This document shows positions 45,776-57,215 of a stretch of 64,000 nucleotides of DNA, one piece after another. The stretch covers positions 3,100,001 to 3,164,000 of the forward strand of contig OY294047.1 in NCBI GenBank assembly GCA_958510825.1. The letters run 5' to 3'. This stretch comes from Brachypterus glaber. Its lineage: Eukaryota > Arthropoda > Insecta > Coleoptera > Kateretidae. Every line of letters begins with the position of its first letter. Position 1 is the stretch's first letter. Under the pieces are notes generated by a model. The model ran no database searches and was not told the origin of the DNA. It was given only the letters and a program-made list of their open reading frames with translations. The position numbers were made by a program, and so were the translations under genes.

Positions 45776-46663
45776 CAGGCCCGTAACTGGGGGTGTGCTG
45801 CGCACCCCCTGGCATGATTTTGAGCACCCCCTGGCGAAATAAGCTCTAAGTACCCCCACGGGGGGTGCTCAAATCAAAACAGAAACTACCCTACATTAAA
45901 AAATAACACTGTGAGTAATGTAAATTGAGGGGTAAAGGGAAACTGGTCAGTAAATTGTTTACTTGAGAAAATTGGAAAGGTTGGGAATTTTTCAGAGGTG
46001 AGGACCTTTTTTTTAGTCATCAAAATTTTAGGGTCCGGGGTATTAAAGCTTTTTTTGAGTTGGGAATTTTTCAGAGGTGAGGACCTTTTTTTGTAGTCAG
46101 CAAAATTTCATGGTCAGCGGTAAAGCTGTTTTTTTAATATCGATACCCCCAAGCAACAAAGCCGTAACTCATATGATCATATATTGTCATTTTTCACGAC
46201 AGCTAAATTTCTAAAATATTTGTTTTTGTTATTTAAGGGTGGGTAAATGATTGAAGTGGAAAAGGAAGTCATGTGATACATCATTTGAAAGCTTATAAAA
46301 TTCTCTATTTAACTGTTTAAGTATTTATTGTTTATTTACTGTTTGTTTCTGATAATATTCAAGTTTAGAATTTCTTACTTTAGTGATTTTAAGTAAACTT
46401 TTGCTTAAAGTGGACTGTGGAGAAACCTGAGTAGTACCACCATGTGTGTCTTTTTTCAAGGCGTTTACCTATGAGTATAACTCAAAATGGGTCTAACTTG
46501 AGTTACATCCTTGTTGCTTGGGAGTGTCGATATGGGAAATTTTTAAATTTTTAGTTGGGAAATATTTGCCCTGCTCCCGCCCAAAAAAAATGCTTCGGAG
46601 CACCACTAAAAATATTATAAAAAAAATCTGCAGGGGGTGCTCAGCACTCCAGTTACGGGCCTG
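45776..46663. mobile_element. hAT-type MITE with perfect 8-bp duplication and internal repeats
   Basis: Ends CAGGCCCGTAACTGGGGGTG and CCAGTTACGGGCCTG. TGGGAACA is duplicated exactly at 45768-45775 and 46664-46671. The interior has two ~80-bp units with TTGGGAATTTTTCAGAGGTG, AGGACCTTTTTTTTAGTCAT and AAAGCTTTTTT. Inverted, these match units inside the element at 21055-21809, although the ends are different. Confidence 0.9.
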
Positions 46664-46989
46664 TGGGAACAAATCTGCACTAATCTAGTAGGTATCAAAT
46701 AAAATTTAACTTCATTAACACTACAAAAGGGTACTTATCGAGTAGACAATGAAATGAATACAGTTTTAAATTGCACACTTAAAGAGTTATCTTAGTCACA
46801 ATTTTGCAATTTACCATTTACATTTTAACAAGCTTTAATTTCAACTAGGTATTGTAAACAATTTATCTCCTGACCTATTATATTACGCAACGCAAATTTT
46901 GATCATTTTGGACCAACATTATGGACCAACAAGAAAAGCGAACGTAATAGATGTTCATAAGGTCAACCTAATGCACTAAATTTAGGAAA
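46664..46989. other. Intergenic with PIF-like fragment
   Basis: TATTACGCAACGCAAATTTT at 46880-46899 resembles a degraded end of the 15757-16130 PIF MITE family. Otherwise nothing is recognised. Confidence 0.35.
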
Positions 46990-47490
46990 AGTATTGAAAA
47001 AAATACTGGTTACTTCTTTGACCTTCAAAATTAACTTTGAAGGTCAAACAATGAAAATGCGTATTTGTGATTGAAAATTGGTATACCTACGTTTTATGAG
47101 TTGCTGAATACGATAAAATTAGTAAAAAAATTCTAGTGACTTCGTTGACCTTGAACTTTGAAGGTCTAAGTATAAAAATGCGTATTTGCGCTTAAAAACT
47201 TGAAAATTGGTGTACCTAGATTGTATCTGCTGTAGTAAATAAGAATATTAGTAAATAAGTCTATCTCACCGACTTTGAAGCGCTAATACCCAATTTCATG
47301 CTTTGACCTTGAAAGTTCAAGGTCAAAGAGGTGATAAGAACTTTTTTTACTATTTTTATCGTATTTAGCGGTTCATAAAACACAGGTATACCAATTTTCA
47401 AGCTCAAATACGTATTTTCATTATTTGACCTTCAAAGTTCAAGGTCGAATATGAATCTGACATTTTTTTCACTATTTTTATTGTAATCAG
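46990..47490. repeat. Inverted/tandem array containing TCAAGGTCA half-sites
   Basis: Four ~130-150 bp units, two in each orientation. Each has a TTTGACCTT..AAGGTC palindrome, AAAATGCGTATTTG and GAAAATTGGTATACCT. Exact TGACCTTGA/TCAAGGTCA occurs at 47146-47154, 47304-47312 and 47317-47325, and TCAAGGTCG at 47439-47447. That nonamer is the extended half-site bound by FTZ-F1/ERR-type nuclear receptors. The repeat structure is seen; any binding is inference. Confidence 0.65.
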
Positions 47491-47885
47491 CACATCAAAA
47501 AACATTGAAAAGCCCTCTTAAACCTTCACTTATAATTTTTTACATTAGCCTTAACTTTCTCTCCGGGAGTGGTCCATATATGCACTCCGAGAGGCGACTT
47601 GTCATAAGAAGTTCATTCATTTAAGTCATGAAATTCAGCTAAAATGCGAGGTCAATTTTAAAGGAAAAATCCCCGGAGCGAAAAGGTTAACGAGTTAAAC
47701 TAGCATGCGCTAGAATAATATTAGGGAACGCTCAAGTATTACGTAACGCAATTTTTGATCATTTTGGACCACCCCTCCTGGAACGCTATTTTCCTATACC
47801 ATTAACATGAGCGTAACACTCGCCAAGCCGGACGTTTGCTTCAGGGCGCCAAAGGCCGGCCCTGACTTTTAGATTTAATTAATGT
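47491..47885. other. Intergenic with PIF MITE remnant
   Basis: TAGGGAACGCTCAAGTATTA at 47724 followed by CGTAACGCAATTTTTGATCA is one degraded end of the PIF/Harbinger family at 15757-16130. Confidence 0.45.
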
Positions 47886-48787
47886 TCCGTGCTAATAATT
47901 TTTATAATATAACAAAATTTCTGTAAATTTATAATAGTGCCTGTAATAAATATAATCGTTTCAAATTTATTTGTAACATTATTAGTTTTCGTGTCCCTTA
48001 TAATACAGAGCGGTCCAAAAGTCACCCCCCCTCTTAACTTTTGAACCAGTTGAGATATCGACTTCAAATTTGGAACTTTTTAATAAGACAACTTAAACTA
48101 TCTTTTAGCATATATTTAATACTTTCAGCTCTTAAAATGTGGGCAGGGGGGCATGGGGGCACATTTTTTTAAATGGAAAGGGGGGTTGTGTAATACATCA
48201 TTTTAAAGCTTATAAAATACTCCATTTAACTCCATATTTTTAAATTAAAAAAAAATTGTGTTTAAAATGGGGTTGAAAATGGGTATTAATGTCAAAATTC
48301 CTCTAAAAGAAAACAAATAATTTTTTAAAAATGCATAATTTCATCATAAAAAAATGTTAATTTTACTTTTAAACTAATTTTAGTTGGCATAATCAAAAAT
48401 TTATAAAAAAACTTAAAAAATCGAATGTTTTAGCACAAAAAATTGAAAAATCAAAACCTTAAAAAATATTTTTAAAAAATTTAAAAATGTTAGTTCAAAT
48501 AGAGAATTTTATAAGCTTTAAAATGATGTATCCATTTAAAAAAATGTCCCCCCATGCCCCCTGCCCACATTGTAAGAGCTGAAAATATCAAATATATGCT
48601 AAAAGATAGTTTAAGTTGTCTTATTTAAGTGTTCTAAATTTGAAGTCGATATCTCAACTCGTTCAAAAGTTAAAAGGGGGGGGGGTAACTTTTGGACCGC
48701 ACTGTATATAGCTTAAATCAATGTAATTTGCCACTTTTACCAAAAATCTTATAATTTATAGCGCAGAGCCCACTAATTTATTTCCGA
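47886..48787 (-). mobile_element. CACGG MITE, copy 4 (old, truncated, interrupted)
   Basis: Minus-strand copy lacking its 3' third (starts near TCCGTGCTAATAATTTTTAT), present as 47886-48005 and 48705-48787, split by a CAGTGCGG foldback. More diverged than the other four copies (for example GTTTTCGTGTCC, TTATTTCCGAG), so it is an older insertion of the same family. Confidence 0.8.
48006..48704. mobile_element. CAGTGCGGTCC foldback, copy 2, nested in the CACGG MITE
   Basis: Ends CAGAGCGGTCCAAAAGTCAC and complement of CAGTGCGGTCCAAAAGTTAC, flanked by TA (48004-48005, 48705-48706). The TA context matches the uninterrupted MITE sequence (CTTATAAT..TATAGC), confirming a Tc1/mariner-type TA target. 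Confidence 0.88.
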
Positions 48788-48905
48788 GTACCTCGTCTTA
48801 TACTTACAATTGCAGTTTACCAATATCACTCAGTACGATAGTTGTACGATAATAATGTAACATAATAGATAGATGGAATATTTAAATACAAAATCTAATA
48901 AATTA

Positions 48906-49545
48906 AACTAGATGAAACGTTGCAAGCACCCTGTTAAAACATCGGCACTATTGTACACTAGGGCCATCTAGTTTGCAAATTTCAAACTAGGTGTTTTGTT
49001 TGATTTTAAATTCTGTATCTTTAAAACATTATATTCTAGCAAAAAACTGTATATAACATTTTATAGGGCTTATAAAGAGCTTTTATTTAAAAATTTTTGA
49101 AATCGGGTTATAAATATGTGAGAAATGCTAAAAAAACCTTTAACTGCTTTAAACGCCAATATCTCGAAAACAATGCATTTTAGGAAAACATTTATAACAT
49201 TTTTTGACCAATTTAAAATTATCTTTTATATAAGTGCTAAATTAACCAAATACAATAATAATTTTACCCCCTTACCCCCAATCGTTTACCCCCAAAATCT
49301 AATCAGCTCTTCGGAATACGATAAGAAACAATATGCAAAAAACCGCAAGTCGATATCTCATGTAGAAATGTAGTTAGAGAGTTTACACCCATACAGACAG
49401 ACGACGCAAAAATTTTTTTTACCGATTTCTATTTAGAATGGTCTAAAACGTCGAGAAATGTGAAAAAAACGTGGTCAAAGATTTTGACTTTTCGGCAAAG
49501 ATTTCAATACATCGGCACTCTTATTAGCACTAAGTGCCGATGTAA
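48906..49545 (+). mobile_element. HINE/Helentron-like repeat, copy 3
   Basis: Starts ACTAGATGAAACGTTGCAAG, has short CAGACAGACGACGC near 49395 and ends with the ACATCGGCACT..AAGTGCCGATGT hairpin (49509-49543). The closest relative of copy 1 (8984-9660). Confidence 0.58.
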
Positions 49546-50080
49546 TAAATAAAATCTACCTATTTTCTTTAAAATATCTGCAAAATTATAATGATGCAAG
49601 TTAAAAACAGGGAGTTAAAATAAATGAGAAACGAAGAGAGTGAGTGGGAAGGATAAAGCAAAAACTGGGCAGCAAAAGCACTCAGCTCGTACCAGGCCAG
49701 CAGGAATGGTGGGGATCCACCTGCAACAATTAGTCAGTGGGCGGAAGCTCCTGCGTTTTAAACAGGAACTAAGAATGAAATTAAATGAATCAGGCATCGA
49801 TTTTAAAAAGCCGTTTCTGCTTTTAATATTCCTTCAGGTAAATAATTTTTTTATTCGTTTAGGCATTTCTTTAGGTAGGTATTTTTTTATTATTCTATGC
49901 ACCCAGGGAACCAAAATACGTCTTTTTGACGTCAATTATTCGGCACTAACTGACCTTCATGACGTCATAATATGACGTCTTGCTGTCGTCCCAGTGATGT
50001 GTATAAGTCACAGCCCAGGAACGTAACATTACTGACGTTATAATAACGTCAGAAATATGACGTTAGAATAACGTCTAATA
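49546..50080. other. Low-copy segment with TGACGTC motifs
   Basis: Includes a 66-codon open frame with a possible donor after 49837 (see rejected items). Positions 49920-50080 have several ACGTC/GACGT motifs (TGACGTCATAATATGACGTC) in an imperfect foldback arrangement, which could be a small MITE. Nothing firmer. Confidence 0.35.
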
Positions 50081-50505
50081 CACGGAAAGAAATTAGTGGG
50101 CTCTGTGCTATACATTATAAGATATTTGGTAACAGTGGCAAATTATAGTGATTTAAGCTATAGATTATAAGGGACACAATAACTAATAATGTTAAAAATA
50201 AATTGGAAACGATTATATATATTACAGACACGATTATATTTATTACAGGCACTATTATAAATTTACAGAAATTTTATTATATTATAAAAATTATTAGCAC
50301 GGACAATAATTAAATCTATTTAAGCTATAAATGCCATACTATTTGTTATATTTTATTATTCACTAAACAATTAAAGTATTTCATATAAATTTTTACACTG
50401 ACTGCCATAATTGTAAGAGAGAGCCTTGTATTTATATAATAAGCGATTATAATTTGCTTGGTATGTGTGTTATAGCGCTCCTAGCTATAATTTTTTTTTT
50501 CCGTG
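50081..50505 (+). mobile_element. CACGG MITE, copy 5
   Basis: 425 bp, nearly identical to copies 1-3. TA on both sides (50079-50080, 50506-50507). Confidence 0.9.
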
Positions 50506-51326
50506 TAATTTATATATCTCTCTAGTTATTATTATTTAACTAGTTATTTATGGTATGAAAGAGAAAACTGGGATTTTTCCCATGAGAAAATTAACCCAAT
50601 ATTATAATATGAATTTTAAAGAAATTTTCTTGCCATTACTCCCTCCACATCATTATGATGTTGAAGAGATATGATTTTTTATAATAATGTATGTTACTTT
50701 GTGTATTTTTATTTAGTCTGAAAATCGATTAGGTTAAGGTTAAGTAGAGACAATGTTCGTTTTCTTTTCAGAAGTCACTTTTATCAGGGTCAATTGCGAA
50801 AATGCCCCATTTCAGTTGAGATTTTATTATGTTTCCCTTAATTTGAAGCTGTTACGCCGCGGCCATTTTGGGGGATTTGTCCGTTTGGTATGTCGTTTCG
50901 TTTGCGAACAAAAAATCGTTTTGGTTTGTTTCGTTCTTAGTTTTTAGTCTCAAACGCACTGTTCTCTTTCTTTTGCTCTTTTGTGACTTATAATTAATGT
51001 TTTCTTAGTGGAATTTCTCACAAAGAAAACGCCTTTTATTCTATAGCACAGGCTCTTTCTGGAATTATTTTTCATTAATTGTAACTATTTCTAATTAGGG
51101 ATGTGATATACCAAAATAATAGAAGGAAGCTTCAGTAAAAAAGTTGTCTAGCTTTTATGACTTCTTTGTTCAAAAGAAGATAATCATTTTATTTTATATT
51201 TTTGTTAATTAATTTGTGTGTTTAGAAGGTAAACATTATTATTATTATTAATGCAGTAAAAAATAATTGTAAAATACCATACCTATATATGGGTATTTCT
51301 ATGAAAATCGGTTAACTTCATGTTAT
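50506..51326. other. Intergenic, nothing firm
   Basis: A degraded AGTTATTTATGGTATGAAAG at 50541 belongs to the TTATGG repeat family. GCCGCGGCCATTTTGGGGGA near 50854 resembles a promoter-type GCCAT element, but no exon is evident. Confidence 0.35.
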
Positions 51327-51334
51327 GCACATAT

Positions 51335-51597
51335 CAAAGAACTTTTACCTCAAGAAGAAACATGATGAAATCTACCGTATGCTTTGTTTGAAGCGTGAAC
51401 CAACTACGGTGAGGGGCTGGTGGGGAGTGACTATTGTTTACACTTAGTACGCGTAAAGAGACAGAAAGAATGTGTAGCGACATCTACATTTTACACCACA
51501 AAGCTGTATCGCGTTTCTGTTAGTAAATAAACAAACAAAAAGATGACACCTTCATAAACGTTGGTCTGAAATTACTTCTTGAGGTAAAAGTTCTTTG
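51335..51597. mobile_element. hAT-type MITE with perfect 8-bp duplication (CAAAGAACTTTTACCTC)
   Basis: Inverted ends CAAAGAACTTTTACCTCAAG, 263 bp. The octamer GCACATAT is duplicated exactly at 51327-51334 and 51598-51605. Single copy in the window. Confidence 0.9.
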
Positions 51598-51605
51598 GCA
51601 CATAT

Positions 51606-52004
51606 ATACAGATAAATACAAGTACTTTATCGTCCTAATAATAGATGTTATATACTAAATTTGAATTTTTTTTAAATTCGTCCTTACTTACCTTAAAAAT
51701 CAGTCTCTTGTCGTCAGTCTCTTTGTCGTAAAAAAGACAAAAATTGATGTCGATAGATCTCGACGCGCTGATTCCAAAAATAGAGGCACCTACATTATGA
51801 CATTTAATGTCAGACAATTTTTTAAGTATTTTTTTTTAAATCAAAAATTAATGTAAGAATCATATTTATTTTTGGAATGATGGTTGGGAAGATGTATAAG
51901 GAAGATCTGAATCTGTAGAAATGGAGGTGGAGAGGGCGGAAGAAGAAATTTATGTGAAATACAAAATGTCAAAATTCGAATAATTTATTTTTTTCAAAAT
52001 TAAT
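51606..52004. other. Intergenic, nothing recognised
   Basis: The 60-codon minus-strand ORF (51635-51817) has no family that I recognise. Confidence 0.35.
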
Positions 52005-52115
52005 GGAGAGCCCCTATCACAAGCCGAAAGCTTATTTGGGGCTCTCCATGCTTATGTAATAGTGCAGAAATAAACTATACAATACTATAAACTATACTAA
52101 ACTATACTAAACATA
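52005..52115 (+). mobile_element. Likely 3' tail of a LINE
   Basis: A perfect 10-bp stem GGAGAGCCCC/GGGGCTCTCC (52005-52014 with 52038-52047) is followed by AATAAACTATAC and a short AAACTATACT repeat tail. A hairpin before a simple repeat is typical of non-LTR 3' ends. No coding part is attached. Confidence 0.45.
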
Positions 52116-52512
52116 ATACCCTTAGATTAATATTTTGGAAAATATGAGCGAATTAAAATTATAGAAAAAAAAATTCACCGCGTGGCAAAAAAAAAGCACA
52201 TAAGTGTCTGTTCCTTTTAAATACATTATAACCAACCCGTTTTTTATTAAAAATGTTATGAAAGAACAGAATTAAAAATAAAAACCATGTGAGTCAAATT
52301 CATCTGTTACCCGACTTTCATAGAAGTACCCATACCTATGTATTAAAGTGTAGAAGTTACGTCAGAATAGTAAAATTTCTATACCTTACTCAAAAACTAG
52401 ACAATTTGACATGCAAATAAGTAATGACTTGCAAATAAGTAATGACTTTTTCCGATACCACTAATAAAAAATTACCATACATGTATGGGTTAATTACATC
52501 CAATACACGTAC

Positions 52513-53365
52513 ACTGAAAATGTGTAAAAAAATACACCCTATAAATGTGTAAATTTTACACCTTTATATAAATGTACATCAACATTGATGTGACACTACA
52601 CAGGTGAGGTGATTTTGACCTAGAGTGTGTATTTTTACATCCATACCTTCTGCAACAATACACTCGGAGCTCAAGGAAGTGTGTTTTTATAAACATACCT
52701 TTAGCAACAATACACCCGAAGTGTAAAAATCACACTTCTTCTGATGTACAAGCCAGCCAATCGCGGGCGTTAAGCTAGTCACGTGACTCGAGAAGCCAGA
52801 ATTCCTGCTTCATCGAGTCTGGTGGCTGTCGACCATTATAATTGTTTACGTTTAAGAGCGTACGTATAATTTTGTGTGTGCTAGATTTTTCAAAGAAATA
52901 ATTGCTAAGTGTTGATTAAAAGTAAATATTTAAAAGGTGTGATTAATACAATATCCTTAAAATATACATTTTATAATATTTTACTTATTTAGGCGGTAAC
53001 ACTGGCCTGCAAATTGAGAGTTGTTAAGACTTGTGTATGTTTTCTGTTTCTATTTTATATTGGTACTTTTTGTAGCGCTGATTACGAATATACGTTTTAT
53101 TTTTCTGTTGCGTAGTTTTTCCATACAACACTATTCATAAATAGAAAAATAACAAAATGGTTATTCTATTTTTTTTTTAATAAATTGAAGGGTTTTAGGT
53201 AAACAGTATATTTACGCGTTGGTGTAAACTTTACACACTGGATGTAAAAATATAATACACACCGCATTTATATTAACGCTTCGAGTGTAAATTTACATCA
53301 GCAGCAGCTGCAAGTAAATTACCCATGCACGTGGATGTAAAAATTTATCTCGGTGTATGTAAAAT
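52513..53365. mobile_element. CACTGAAAATGTGTAAA-type repeat with low-copy core
   Basis: The left part (52513-52760) and right part (53215-53365) are rich in TGTAAAWWTTTACA-type motifs in inverted order, bounded on the left by TA. The centre (52740-53200) is different: it contains CCAATCGCGGGC and GTCACGTGAC near 52760-52790, a CCAAT box and a perfect E-box palindrome, and appears unique. Either a MITE carrying captured sequence or two MITEs around host sequence. Confidence 0.4.
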
Positions 53366-53800
53366 TTACCACAACTTTTTTTTAGATTGAAATATAAAAC
53401 TTAATAAATTGCGATTTATCCTTCGAAAAATTACTTTTTACAATATCGATGATCAACCATGAATATGGAAACCATTATCCATTATCTTTATAGAGTGAAC
53501 TTCTTGCTAAAAGAAGGAAATTTAAAGCCAATTCTAAGGGTTTATTGACTTTTAAGAATTCAATAGCACTAATCCTGCATATCCCTTTTGAACATATTCC
53601 TGCTTTTAAATTGCTAAATATATAATGGGTTTGAATTGATGTTTCAAATACTTACCATCCATGTTTTCAACACGTTTATTTCAGAGAAGATACTACCAGA
53701 GAGCAAAAATTTTTCCTAAATGGCACAACTTTCCAAATAAAAGTGTTGGACCCTCGGGTCTCAAAATGACAATTTGAGATAAGAAAATGCGTGAAACATA
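53366..53800. other. Low-copy intergenic
   Basis: No repeat ends or ORFs of note; lies downstream (on the minus strand) of the splice-donor cluster. Confidence 0.3.
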
Positions 53801-53812
53801 GAGATTGGACTT

Positions 53813-54110
53813 ACCTTGTTGTTAGATTTTCTGGTGATGTCTGAGCTCAGAAGTGGTGATGGATAGGCCCTGTCTCTATACTCAGTAACGCGAAAAATGT
53901 TATGTTGAAGTGGAACTGTATATCATAGATGGTATCTATAATCATAGCATAGCGAGTGACCAAAACAGCAATGGCCGGCGGCGATATTGATTGATAATAT
54001 CGATGTACGTGCTGCGTACCGAACTAATTACTACTTACTTTCCAGGTGACTTCGGTCAACCCGTATGAGCCGCAATTCACACATTGCGGCGTTGCCAGAT
54101 TCACTGGGCT
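53813..54110 (-). promoter_or_regulatory. Candidate first exons/promoter of an unrecognised minus-strand gene
   Basis: Two strong donors lie 224 bp apart on the minus strand: AACAAG|GTAAGT (GT at 53814-53813) and GGAAA|GTAAGTAG (GT at 54038-54037). The region is richer in GC and CpG than its surroundings (GGCCGGCGGCGATA near 53974, CATTGCGGCG near 54084) and appears single copy. This is what alternative non-coding first exons near a promoter look like. No downstream acceptor or protein can be assigned, so it is a hypothesis. Confidence 0.3.
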
Positions 54111-54606
54111 AAATTGTCCTTTATTTTAAAGGAAAATAATAAATTTATATTTATTATTTGAACGATACCTAAACAAAAAGTGTGAATAGACATGATTTTA
54201 GGATAGTACTGCCAAATTTTTGGATTAATTTTTGGGCATGATGAATCATCGATGATTATGATGCATCATAATTGATTACACTGCAAAGTGCATTTCATTG
54301 GACTAAATTTAAGGGTTTGGTCTGTTACGACATGGGGTTAAGCACCAGGACGAATTTTTGAAAGTGTTTTTAGAAACACCTTATATTTTTTTAAGGGGTA
54401 TATAGGAGTGATTTTATGACAAGTTTGCGGTATTGATTACGAATATATGTAATATCCGTTTTTCTAGATGAGTAGTTTATGGAAAAAACAATCGTAGATT
54501 ACCTAGCTCTTGAAGCCTAGTTTTGGTATCGTTATCTTGATTAATTGATTGATTGATGAAGAGAAACAAGACCTGCGGGCCTATTGTGTTGTTCTTGGGT
54601 CTCTTG
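54111..54606. other. Intergenic, nothing recognised
   Basis: A small ATGATGCATCATAA palindrome near 54258. No gene signal. Confidence 0.35.
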
Positions 54607-54883
54607 CTAGTCAAACAGCTTCGTTTCCTTTATCAGGCTTACTAGGCTGTTTACTAGATTTGCATTGGAGAGCATAGCTTCTGGGTTACCATTTCCCGGT
54701 TGCCGGTGTGTCCAGCGATGTAGAGCCACGCAGTCAAAGAGAACATGTTTCCGCCTCCTCATTACACAGTCTGCATATTGGCTCATCCCTATACACACGG
54801 ATGGTGTGCATGTGTTTCCTCAGGTGGCAGTGACCAGTTGTTAGCCCTATCACCTTCCTAAGGTGGTCCCTGCCAAGATGTAA
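54607..54883 (-). pseudogene. C-terminal remnant of an I/Jockey/R1-type LINE polyprotein
   Basis: The minus strand reads LHLGRDHLRKVIGLTTGHCH, LRKHMHTIRVYRDEPICRLC and NEEAET. After a one-base frameshift near 54745 it continues HVLFDCVALHRWTHR to a stop at 54607. The TGH...CRLCNEE..E.HVLFDC pattern is the zinc-knuckle-like end of non-LTR polyproteins downstream of RT or RNase H. No RT motifs lie upstream, so it is a short, decayed 3' fragment. Confidence 0.75.
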
Positions 54884-55321
54884 TCTTAAGGTTTTTAAGT
54901 CAAAAACAAACCCAAATTGAAAAAACCAAAAAGTCCAAACCTTAAGGTAATTTGAGATTTAATTGAATTGATTCAATTGAATCCAACTTGACATATCCTC
55001 GTGCATCCTCTTGCATACATCTGCATACAGAGCCAGATGTACTTTATTATGTCCGGCCCTGAATATCAACCAGCCTAGAAATCGATTTAATTTTCCAAGG
55101 TAAAAAAAATATGATAATTATTTTTTACCCACCCTATTGTGCACTCTTGTCCCGCTGACTGCAATTAGTCCGGACCATGAACGTAGAGACGCAGGACGAC
55201 GTATGCGTCGCGACGTGAGGACGAGTTCCGAGTGTGTTGATCCGTTTATTCACTGAGATGTATTTGGCGGCGGATATTTTCAATGTGTCTGTGCGTATAT
55301 CGCACTAGAGTGGACCTTATA
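54884..55321. other. Intergenic, nothing firm
   Basis: A moderately CpG-containing patch at about 55185-55280 without an ORF. The end abuts the next transposon. Confidence 0.3.
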
Positions 55322-55938
55322 CAGTGCGGTCCAAAAGTCACCCCCTTTTAACTTTTGAACGAGTTGAGATATCGACTTCAAATTTAGAACTCTCTATCTT
55401 TTAGCATATATTTGATATTTTCAGCTCTTAAAATGTGGGCAGGGGGGCGTCGGGGACATTTTTTTAAATGGAAAGGGGGGTCGTGTGATACATCATTTTA
55501 AAGCTTATAAAATTCTCTATTTAAGCTAACATTTTTAATTTTTTTAAAAATGTTTTTTAAGGTTTTGATTTTTCAATTTTTTGTGCTAAAACATTCGATT
55601 TTTTAAGTTTTTTTTATAAATTTTTATTTATGTCAACTTTAGAGGAATTTTGACATTAATACCCATTTTCAACCCAATTTTAAACCCATTTTTTTTTAAT
55701 TTAAAAATATGGAGTTAAATGGAGAATTTTATAAGCTTTAAAATGATGTATTACACAACCCCCCTTTCCATTTAAAAATATGCCCTCATGCCCCCTGCCC
55801 ATATTTTAAGAGCTGAAAGTATTAAATATATGCTAAAAGATAGTTTAAGTTGTCTTATTTAAAAGTTCCAAATTTGAAGTCGATATCTCAACTGGTTCAC
55901 AAGTTAAGAGGGGGGGGGGGTGACTTTTGGACGCTCTG
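55322..55938. mobile_element. CAGTGCGGTCC foldback, copy 3
   Basis: Starts CAGTGCGGTCCAAAAGTCAC, ends TGACTTTTGGACGCTCTG, with TA on both sides (55320-55321, 55939-55940). Shorter than copies 1 and 2 because part of the central TTTTATTTATGTCAACT region is deleted. Confidence 0.85.
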
Positions 55939-56099
55939 TATATTTTTATTATCTTAAAATTTTCATTTAGGCTAACTAGAAAATTCTAAAAATATGAGAG
56001 TGATCAAACTTCTCTAAGGGTGCTAATGGATACATACCCTAATATTCGTAAAATTACTATAAATCGTAAAAAATCGTTGAAAATTTTCTGTAATTTATT

Positions 56100-56545
56100 T
56101 ATAAGTAAAAATATTAAACGGCTGGAAATCTTATTTTTTTTTTCCTTTTAAGCATACAAAATTATTTCCAAATTTCAAAATGATCAAATGATTCTAACCC
56201 ACGCCGAAAATCCGCCAAAGTTGCCCCTAAGGCCCTACATTGGCCGCCCGAAGGCCAAATAAAAATTCTTTAGTTTTCAAGTCGGAAATTTATCATTGTC
56301 CTTAGGTTGGCCAACGTACGTTCGTTCATAAGACTTAGATTGGCCCATTGGCCGACTTGAAAACTAAAGAATTTTTCTTTGGCCTTCGGGAGGCCAATGT
56401 AGGGCCTTAGGGGCAACTTTGGCAGATTTTCGGCGTGGGTTAGAATCATTTGATCATTTTGAAATTTGAACATAATTTTGTATGCTTAAAAGGAAAAAAA
56501 TAAGATTTCCAGCCCTTTAATATTTTCACTTATAAATGTAGGACC
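56100..56545. repeat. 450-bp palindrome with GGCCAATGTAGGGCC motifs
   Basis: Arms of about 185 bp (AAGTTGCCCCTAAGGCCCTA on the left, complement on the right) around a loop at about 56282-56350. The loop and the sequence just outside repeat GGCCAACGTA/GGCCAATG motifs, continuing to about 56650. The 67-codon minus ORF lies inside the palindrome and is not a gene. Confidence 0.75.
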
Positions 56546-57140
56546 AATGCAGTATTGCCAGCATTGGCCCATCGTATGTGGCCTTAGGGCGCCTGATGTC
56601 TCCTCAGTATGTAGGCCTAATGTGGGTTTGCCAGCGGCTGGCCAACGAAACAATGTTTGATGGGATATTTCCCCAAAAAAAGTTACATGTAGAAATCTTA
56701 CAATTTTGATAAAAAATTATTATTTATTGATTAATTTTACGTAAAAAATATTGGACCTATTGATCAAAGGTCAATAGTTTTCGAAAAAAAAAATAGGTTT
56801 AAACATATCCACTAAGATCAAAAAATGAAAAATTACACTTTTTAAAATCAAAATTATATTTTTTATTGATAATTATATAATTTAAAAGCTAAATTAGGTT
56901 TTAATAGAAAATGAATTAAAAAGTTCCCACTATAAAAAAAATTATATTGTAATTTTTCTTTTTCTACATGGTCCCAAGAATCTTCTTCTTGTGCCTTGGA
57001 CGTTCTCTTTGTATGGACCAGCAGTAGTCCGCCATCATGGATATTTTACAATGTTCGTGATACCTGATTTTCATATTCTGGAGATCTTATCATACGTCGA
57101 AAATGTGCAATAAAATAATTTTTGGAATTGAATTAAAGTG
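56546..57140. other. AT-rich intergenic
   Basis: Further GGCC(A/T)AATG-type motifs at 56550-56650, then nothing recognisable. Confidence 0.35.
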
Positions 57141-57147
57141 AGAATAC

Positions 57148-57153
57148 AATTTA

Positions 57154-57210
<57 letters not shown>
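57148..57210. repeat. (AT)n microsatellite
   Basis: About 30 AT dinucleotides with one interrupting G near the left end, next to the tandem duplication at 57211. Confidence 0.92.

Positions 57211-57215
<5 letters not shown>

Noticed and set aside
45534..45859. Overlapping ~100-codon ORFs on both strands
   Set aside because: They span the junction of a mariner-like foldback and a hAT MITE; the frames are by-products of G/C runs and palindromes.
49640..49837. 66-codon open frame ending at a possible donor (TTCAG|GTAAAT), with a basic start GKDKAKTGQQKHSARTRPAG
   Set aside because: It starts at GTG rather than ATG, no acceptor is evident, and the faint likeness to a histone H2A tail is too weak to support a gene or pseudogene call.
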